From: Virgibacillus subterraneus | GTDB taxonomy: Bacteria > Bacillota > Bacilli > Bacillales > Amphibacillaceae | Direction: 5' to 3' | Assembly: GCF_900110695.1 (NCBI RefSeq) | Contig: NZ_FOEH01000004.1 | Span: 1-64,000, forward strand | Length of the DNA stretch: 64,000 nt | Shown: piece by piece, positions 58,767 to 64,000 of the stretch | Numbering within the stretch: position 1 is the stretch's first letter | Layout: every line of letters begins with the position of its first letter | Translations under genes and position numbers: made by a program | The notes under the pieces: model-generated | What the model saw: the letters and a program-made list of their open reading frames with translations, nothing else | Databases searched by the model: none | What the model was told of the DNA's origin: nothing

Positions 58767-60020
58767 CTATATTTCCTGTTCAATAGATATAAAACCTTTA
58801 TCCACTAAATTTTCAACCGCAGCTACTAAGGCTAATTTTACATGTGAATATGTTAAGCCGCCCTGAACAAATGCTGTATATGGGGATCTTAACGGCCCGT
58901 CTGCTGTCAATTCCAGGCTTGCCCCCTGCACAAATGTACCTGCAGCCATAATCACTTTATCCTTATACCCAGGCATTTCACTTGGATGTGGTGTAACAAA
59001 TGAATTGATCGGTGAACTGTGTTGAATTGCCTGGCAAAAGGCTATCATATTTTCCTGATTTCCGAATGTAACAGATTGTATTAAATCTGTTCGATCAGCT
59101 TTGTAATGAGGGCTTGTCTTAAAACCGACTAACTCTATAAATCTTGCAGTTAGAATTGCACCTTTCAAAGCTTCTCCAACAATGTGAGGTGCCATGAATA
59201 ATCCTTGAAACATTTCCTGCAGCATATTAAGTGTTGCCCCAGTTTCCTTTCCAAGACCTGGGGCAGTTAAACGGTGAGCACACTGAAGTACTAGATCTTT
59301 CTTTCCAGCTATGTATCCTCCAGCTCGTACTATTCCACCTCCCGGGTTTTTAATTAGCGAACCAGCAATAATATCTGCACCTATATGTAATGGTTCTTTT
59401 TCTTCAACAAATTCCCCATAACAATTATCTACAAACACAATTAAGTCTTTATTTATATCCTTTATAAAAGTTACCATTTCTTCTATTTCATCAATTGTGA
59501 ATGACGGTCTGTCATCATATCCTTTTGAACGTTGTATACCAATTACTTTTGTTTGATGGGAAATCTTCTGTTTAATTCCATTATAATTAACCTTACCATC
59601 TTCCAATAAGTCTAATTCACTGTATCTGATGTTAAAATCAGCTAATGATCCTGTATTAGATTCATGAACTCCAATTACTGATTCTAACGTGTCATATGGC
59701 TTACCTGTTATATATAATAGTTCTTCATCAGGTCTCAATAAACCAAATAATGTCGTGGATATGGCATGGGTACCCGAAACAATTTGAGGTCTGACAAGTG
59801 CATCTTCTCCACCAAACACATCCGCATACACCGCTTCTAATGTTTCCCTCCCTAAATCATCATACCCGTATCCAGTAGTTGGGTTAAAATGACTATCACT
59901 AACACGGTTCTCTTGAAAAGAATCAAGTACCCGTTTTTGATTGGTCTCTACTATAGTTGCGACATTTCTATGTTGTGTAGTGCAATCCGCTTCTGCTTGT
60001 TTCATCAATTCTTTGGCCAT
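58767..60020 (-). CDS. ynbB: PLP-dependent protein YnbB (methionine gamma-lyase family)
   Basis: A 417-residue fold-type I PLP protein of the Cys/Met metabolism-related YnbB group. The N-terminal half has GYGYDDLGRETLEAVYADVF and SGTHAISTTLFGLL; the PLP lysine is in GSLIKNPGGGI (near residue 224). Reaction not established. It lies between hflX and glnR as in B. subtilis. ATG 60020, AAGGAG site. Confidence 0.88.
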   Translation of the reverse strand: MAKELMKQAEADCTTQHRNVATIVETNQKRVLDSFQENRVSDSHFNPTTGYGYDDLGRETLEAVYADVFGGEDALVRPQIVSGTHAISTTLFGLLRPDEELLYITGKPYDTLESVIGVHESNTGSLADFNIRYSELDLLEDGKVNYNGIKQKISHQTKVIGIQRSKGYDDRPSFTIDEIEEMVTFIKDINKDLIVFVDNCYGEFVEEKEPLHIGADIIAGSLIKNPGGGIVRAGGYIAGKKDLVLQCAHRLTAPGLGKETGATLNMLQEMFQGLFMAPHIVGEALKGAILTARFIELVGFKTSPHYKADRTDLIQSVTFGNQENMIAFCQAIQHSSPINSFVTPHPSEMPGYKDKVIMAAGTFVQGASLELTADGPLRSPYTAFVQGGLTYSHVKLALVAAVENLVDKGFISIEQEI

Positions 60021-60030
60021 TAGTGCATTA

Positions 60031-61263
60031 TTACTCCTTTAACAAACTTTTTAATGGGTGTTCTTGTCGCATGTATCCTTCTACTACATACTCATTCTGC
60101 TCTTCTTCATAGAAACGGTCACTTATTATTGTCTCGTGTTCCAACCGATTCAGCATCTTTCCCTGGTCGGGTGTTAAATCAAGTTTATACCAATCCCACT
60201 CATCTTTTAGTATTTCTTCTATTTTTATTTGAAGCTTTTGAATATCTTCTTGATCAAACGCACTAACAAGGATGTTTGGGTGATTCATTGCAATAAAGTC
60301 AGTATCAATTTTATCGTATTTATTATAAACAGTAAGCATCGGTATAGTATGTGCATTTAAATCACGTAGTAAATTGCTTACCGTGCGCTGATGCTGGTCA
60401 AGGTCTGGGTTCGCAGCATCTACTACATGTAAAATAAAATCTGCTTCTGTTACTTCTTCTAAAGTTGATTTAAAAGAAGCTACCAATGATGTTGGCAGAT
60501 CCTGGATAAAACCAACAGTATCTGTTACAAGTGTTTGAAAACCTGATGGTAACTGAATTCTTCTTGTCAATGGGTCGAGTGTGGCAAATAACTGATTCTC
60601 TTCATGTGAGCTACTTTTTGTTAACCGGTTAAATAATGTCGATTTTCCAGCGTTGGTATAACCAACTATGGCAATTTGAAATGCATCATTTGTTTTTCTG
60701 CGTTTACGGTATTGTTCACGTTGCTGCACAACTAATTTCAACCGTCTCTTGATATCGAAAATACGTCGTCTGATATGGCGCTGGTCTGTTTCTAATTTCG
60801 TTTCACCTGGTCCACGTGTCCCAATACCCGCACCCAAACGAGACATTGCTTCCCCTTGGCCATGCAATCTTGGCAGCATATACTCCAGCTGTGCTAGTTC
60901 AACTTGCAACTTACCTTCCTTGGTATGGGCACGCTGGGCAAATATATCCAGTATCAGCTGACTGCGATCAATCACCCTTACACCAAATCGATCACTTAAG
61001 TTACGCAATTGCCCAGCAGATAACTCATCATTCGATACGACAAGATTAATTTCCAGTTCATCAACTGCTTCATTTATTTCTTCCATTTTACCTTCACCAA
61101 TGTAATATGCTGGGTGAATCTTTTGACGATTTTGCGTCATTACTTTCGCTACTTTACCACCAGCAGTTTTACATAACGAGCTTAGTTCCTCCAAGGAAGA
61201 TTCAAAATGATCATCATTTTGCTCCTGCATTTTAACAGCAATTATTAATATTTTTTCTGACAT
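60031..61263 (-). CDS. hflX: Ribosome-associated GTPase HflX
   Basis: A GTPase that splits or rescues stalled ribosomes, 410 residues. The N-terminal domain has HPAYYIGEGKMEEI, the linker GAGIGTRGPGETKLETD, and the G-domain motifs GYTNAGKSTLFNRLT (P-loop, near 205), DTVGFIQDLP and NKYDKID. Ten bases before ynbB, so probably co-transcribed. Confidence 0.94.
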   Translation of the reverse strand: MSEKILIIAVKMQEQNDDHFESSLEELSSLCKTAGGKVAKVMTQNRQKIHPAYYIGEGKMEEINEAVDELEINLVVSNDELSAGQLRNLSDRFGVRVIDRSQLILDIFAQRAHTKEGKLQVELAQLEYMLPRLHGQGEAMSRLGAGIGTRGPGETKLETDQRHIRRRIFDIKRRLKLVVQQREQYRKRRKTNDAFQIAIVGYTNAGKSTLFNRLTKSSSHEENQLFATLDPLTRRIQLPSGFQTLVTDTVGFIQDLPTSLVASFKSTLEEVTEADFILHVVDAANPDLDQHQRTVSNLLRDLNAHTIPMLTVYNKYDKIDTDFIAMNHPNILVSAFDQEDIQKLQIKIEEILKDEWDWYKLDLTPDQGKMLNRLEHETIISDRFYEEEQNEYVVEGYMRQEHPLKSLLKE

Positions 61264-61355
61264 TATAAATACCTCTTCCTCTATCCGGACAGTTAATTTT
61301 TAGCATTCTCTTGTTTTTATCATAGCAAAGAACCTTCTATATCACAATTCGCATG

Positions 61356-62279
61356 TCATTCTTCATCGAGTGAAAGGTCGCTACCAGTTAACTGAATTAA
61401 ATCATTTACGGTAAAATTTTCATTGTTTAATAAACGAACAGCATGTAGCCTAATTGATTGTTCAATTACATTACGAACATATCTGGCATTAGAGAAATTT
61501 CGATGGGTTTCCTGCTTTTTCTTATATAAATGGGTTCGGAGTTTCCATTCAGCTTCATTTGTAAGTTCATATTCACGATCATTAACCATCTGCTTTGCAA
61601 TTTTTGTTAACTGATTCACCTCATAATCCTGGAAATCTAATATAAATGGAAATCTTGACTTTAGACCAGGATTAAGTGTCAGGAAACGATCCATTTCATA
61701 TGGATATCCTGCTAAAATTAATACAAAGTCATTATGATTATCCTCCATATGCTTTACCAATGTATCAATTGCTTCTTTACCAAAGTCCTTTTCCCCACCA
61801 CGTGCCAAGGAATAAGCTTCGTCAACGAATAAAATACCACCCATTGCCTTTTGAATAATCGCACGTGTTTTCTGAGCAGTTTGGCCAATATATTCACCAA
61901 CCAGGTCAGCCCGTTCCGCCTCTATAAAATGCCCCTTTGAAAGTAGGCCCATCTCAAAATACATCTTAGCAAGTTTCCTAGCTACCGTTGTTTTACCAGT
62001 TCCAGGGTTACCTTTAAAAAGCATATGAAGCACCTGCCTGGAACAAGTAAGGCCCATTTCTTTACGTTTATCATTTATTACAATAGTTGCGTATATTTCT
62101 TTTATAGTCTTCTTTAATTTCTCCATTCCTATGAATGATGAAAATTCTGAATCAATATGTGAAAATGGACTACTCTCTGCATTTGGTAATCGGCCGGTAT
62201 TTTCAAACGGTACATTATTTTTATCATGCAGAACTATATTAATCTGCCCATTTTTATTTCGAAGTTTTTGCGTTTCCAC
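61356..62279 (-). CDS. spoVK: Stage V sporulation protein K (AAA ATPase)
   Basis: A mother-cell AAA ATPase needed for late spore maturation, 307 residues of the CbxX/CfqX type. Walker A FKGNPGTGKTTVARKLAKMY (near residue 89), Walker B GILFVDEAYSLARGG (near 148), sensor LILAGYPYEM and GLKSRFPF. No membrane segment. Divergent from nothing close; ATG 62279 with a weak site. Confidence 0.93.
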   Translation of the reverse strand: METQKLRNKNGQINIVLHDKNNVPFENTGRLPNAESSPFSHIDSEFSSFIGMEKLKKTIKEIYATIVINDKRKEMGLTCSRQVLHMLFKGNPGTGKTTVARKLAKMYFEMGLLSKGHFIEAERADLVGEYIGQTAQKTRAIIQKAMGGILFVDEAYSLARGGEKDFGKEAIDTLVKHMEDNHNDFVLILAGYPYEMDRFLTLNPGLKSRFPFILDFQDYEVNQLTKIAKQMVNDREYELTNEAEWKLRTHLYKKKQETHRNFSNARYVRNVIEQSIRLHAVRLLNNENFTVNDLIQLTGSDLSLDEE

Positions 62280-62354
62280 ATCATCACCCCTTAGTCACGT
62301 TAGTATACGCGGTATTTAAAAAAGATGTGACAAACGCCCAGATGCCAAAGCAAT

Positions 62355-62430
62355 ATTAAAAAACTTGGCTATTCACCAAGCCTTAGTTGCATTTATGCAG
62401 TAATAAAGGATTTATACTTTCTTACCTGCC
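62355..62430 (+). repeat. Two-hairpin dispersed repeat, copy 8
   Basis: AAAACTTGGCTATTCACCAA, GCCTTAGTTGCATTTATGCA, GGATTTATACTTTCTTACCT. 3' of hfq. Confidence 0.75.
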
Positions 62431-62431
62431 T

Positions 62432-62466
62432 AAAAACGGACGCCCATTAAATTAAGAGCGTCCGTT
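62432..62466 (-). terminator. Terminator of hfq
   Basis: Minus strand AACGGACGC pairs perfectly with GCGTCCGTT, followed by TTTT. Confidence 0.85.
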
Positions 62467-62473
62467 ACATTTA

Positions 62474-62698
62474 TTATTCTTTTTCAAGTTCTACATTTTT
62501 CACTGGGGCAAAAGTAGAAATAGCATGTTTAAAAATTAATTGTTGTTTTCCGTCTGTTTCTAACAAGACAGTGAAATTATCAAAGGCTTTTAATATCCCT
62601 CTTAATTGAAATCCATTTGTCAAAAAAACGGTAGTTGAAATATGGTCCTTTCGAAGCTGATTTAAATATTGATCCTGAATGTTTACTGATTGCGCCAT
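62474..62698 (-). CDS. hfq: RNA chaperone Hfq
   Basis: A 74-residue Sm-like hexameric RNA chaperone. Sm1 is [20 protein letters not shown] with [20 protein letters not shown] and Sm2 is [13 protein letters not shown]. It lies directly downstream of miaA as usual. ATG 62698, GGAGGATGTGCG. Confidence 0.96.
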   Translation of the reverse strand: MAQSVNIQDQYLNQLRKDHISTTVFLTNGFQLRGILKAFDNFTVLLETDGKQQLIFKHAISTFAPVKNVELEKE

Positions 62699-62738
62699 CG
62701 CACATCCTCCTCTATTCTATATCTGTATATAATTACTT

Positions 62739-63674
62739 CTATATTCTTCTTAACATTCCTGCTAATTCATCTAAAATTTTTCTAAATGTTTCATCAATTG
62801 TTTCTGGAGTTATTGTGTACCATTGTACATCCAGCTTATTTTTAAACCACGTATATTGCCGTTTAGCAAACCTTCTTGAGTTTCGCTTCAATGTTTCCGT
62901 AGCTTGTATCAATGATTGTTCCCCTTTAAAGTAAGGAATAAACTCTTTATAACCAATCCCCCTCATAGATTGACAATTTTCAAAGCCTTGTTTATAAAGC
63001 ATTTCAACCTCATCTAACAAGCCTTGTTCAAGCATATTATCAACTCGAGCATTAATTCGTTCATATAAAAGCTTCCGGTCCATCTCCAAACCTATAAAAA
63101 TGGGATTATATGGGGAATCCCTTTTTTGTTCCTTCTGATACTCTGACATAGTCATTCCGGTTGTTTGATAGATTTCCAACGCACGAATTACTCTTCGATG
63201 ATTGTTTGGGTGGATTTTTGTAGCTTGATCAGGGTCTATTTTTTTTAATCTATTATATAAAGTCAACACTCCTAGGTTCTCAAGCTCTTCTTCAAGCCGT
63301 CTAGTGACTGCACCATTACGTTTTTGATCCGAAAAGTTATAATTATACAATGCCGCTTGAATGTACAGTCCACTTCCACCAGCTATTATCGGCAACTTTT
63401 GATGTGAAGCAATTTCGTTAATATATTGTTGGACAAGTACCTGATAATCAGCAACAGAGAATGAATCGCTCGGACTTTTAGTATCAATCATATAATGAGG
63501 AATGCCTTGTTTTTCTTCCTCGCTAATTTTTGCTGTTCCGATATCCAAGCCTTGGTATACTTGCATAGAGTCGCCGCTAATAATCTCTCCATTGAACGAT
63601 TCTGCAACTTCTATACTAAGTCTTGTTTTCCCAACAGCAGTTGGTCCAACAATCGCAATCACTGGTTTTTTCAT
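62739..63674 (-). CDS. miaA: tRNA dimethylallyltransferase MiaA
   Basis: Adds a dimethylallyl group to A37 of tRNAs reading UNN codons. P-loop IVGPTAVGKTRLSIE, the prenyl/substrate region ISGDSMQVYQGLDIGTAKIS, GGSGLYIQAALYNY and the tRNA-binding MRGIGYKEFIPYFKG with FAKRQYTWFKN are present. Three ATGs in a row open the frame (63680, 63677, 63674); the last, at 63674, is best spaced from AGGGGA and gives 311 residues. Confidence 0.95.
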   Translation of the reverse strand: MKKPVIAIVGPTAVGKTRLSIEVAESFNGEIISGDSMQVYQGLDIGTAKISEEEKQGIPHYMIDTKSPSDSFSVADYQVLVQQYINEIASHQKLPIIAGGSGLYIQAALYNYNFSDQKRNGAVTRRLEEELENLGVLTLYNRLKKIDPDQATKIHPNNHRRVIRALEIYQTTGMTMSEYQKEQKRDSPYNPIFIGLEMDRKLLYERINARVDNMLEQGLLDEVEMLYKQGFENCQSMRGIGYKEFIPYFKGEQSLIQATETLKRNSRRFAKRQYTWFKNKLDVQWYTITPETIDETFRKILDELAGMLRRI

Positions 63675-63694
63675 CATCATTCCCCTATATATCT

Positions 63695-64000
63695 TTATTC
63701 ATACGCAAGATATGCCTGTAACATCCAGATATGTTTTTCTAATTTCCCTTGTAACGTTACAAGCAAATCAACTGTTGGCTCATCTTTGCGTTCGGAAGCT
63801 TCAGGAATACCTTCATTCTTTATTTCACTGATGATCTGTTTATAGTCGCTAATTAACTGTCTTACTATCTCATCTTCTTTATCATCAGCTGTTGCTTCCT
63901 CAAGTGTTGATTCTTTTATGTATTTAATCATTGTTGCCAATGGTTTGCCATCAATCATTAAAACTCTCTCAGCTATTTCATCCAAATCACTTTCTATTGT
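63695..64000 (-). CDS. Dps/ferritin-like protein, 5' end outside the window
   Basis: The C-terminal 100 or so residues of a Dps-family mini-ferritin that stores iron and shields DNA. Family features: SDLDEIAERVLMIDGKPLAT (with acidic ferroxidase-type residues) and LLVTLQGKLEKHIWMLQAYL near the end. The frame stays open to the window edge, so the N-terminus and start are missing. It ends 20 bases before miaA's start and may be upstream in the same transcript. Confidence 0.85.
   Translation of the reverse strand, partial: TIESDLDEIAERVLMIDGKPLATMIKYIKESTLEEATADDKEDEIVRQLISDYKQIISEIKNEGIPEASERKDEPTVDLLVTLQGKLEKHIWMLQAYLAYE

Overview
The window is chromosomal DNA from a low-GC, endospore-forming Firmicute of the family Bacillaceae. 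Gene order points to a halotolerant relative of Oceanobacillus or Virgibacillus; that genus-level call is inference from content. From about 36.4 kb to the right end the order follows the Bacillus subtilis yneT-citB-ccdA-tkt-lexA-glnRA-hflX-spoVK-hfq-miaA segment. Spore genes (tlp, spoVK, sirA, a sporulation-type kinase) confirm a spore former, and proBA plus an OpuF-type betaine importer fit osmotic stress. Most genes lie on the minus strand. No rRNA, tRNA, CRISPR array or intact insertion sequence was seen.

Layout. (1) 1-5.2 kb: an accessory array of seven small minus-strand genes (two lipoproteins, an MFS exporter, an alpha/beta hydrolase, two small membrane proteins, a nucleotidyltransferase-like protein). 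A short degenerate repeat with the core GCACCCGTTAGTTTAAGTAC recurs eight times, and every repeat-to-repeat interval except one holds exactly one gene. (2) 5.5-6.2 kb: a decayed LAGLIDADG homing endonuclease. (3) 6.4-16 kb: proline synthesis (proBA with an attenuator-like leader), small proteins, an AlkD-like glycosylase, cysK, dsdA, a tandem gamma-glutamylcyclotransferase, a frameshifted heme A synthase-like gene and a DUF302 gene. (4) 16.3-31 kb: a YpcP exonuclease whose reading frame has lost its stop, the dynamin DynA, a CBS protein, a flavin reductase and a complete yngEFGHIJ-type leucine/acyl-CoA degradation operon with its TetR regulator. (5) 31-42.7 kb: parC and parE split by a repeat, yneT, opuF, plsY, folE2, yidD, yneR, yneQ, yneP. 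(6) 42.8-56.6 kb: tlp, yneN, citB, a PAS kinase, the ccd/yne cluster with an orphan mrpB, sirA, tkt, ynzC, and the SOS pair yneB/lexA. (7) 56.9-64 kb: glnRA, ynbB, hflX, spoVK, hfq, miaA and a truncated Dps gene.

How the genes work together. YngJ-I-HA-HB-G-F-E form a pathway from branched-chain acyl-CoA through a biotin carboxylase to HMG-CoA cleavage. CcdA, CcdC, YneN and the single-domain regulator YneI are a thiol-redox/cytochrome c maturation group. LexA controls a divergent operon of a 31-residue membrane peptide plus YneB through three SOS boxes. GlnR controls glnRA through two operators.

Four further dispersed repeat families sit mostly at 3' ends of genes. One, with about nine copies, ends in a hairpin plus T-run and looks like a mobile terminator. 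Several genes look damaged or unusual at their ends: the frameshifted ctaA-like gene, a frameshifted micro-membrane gene, the ypcP stop loss, and apparent AUU or AUA start codons behind strong ribosome binding sites for ynzC, an FbpB-family gene and dsdA. These could be real biology or sequence errors; raw-read checks would separate the two.
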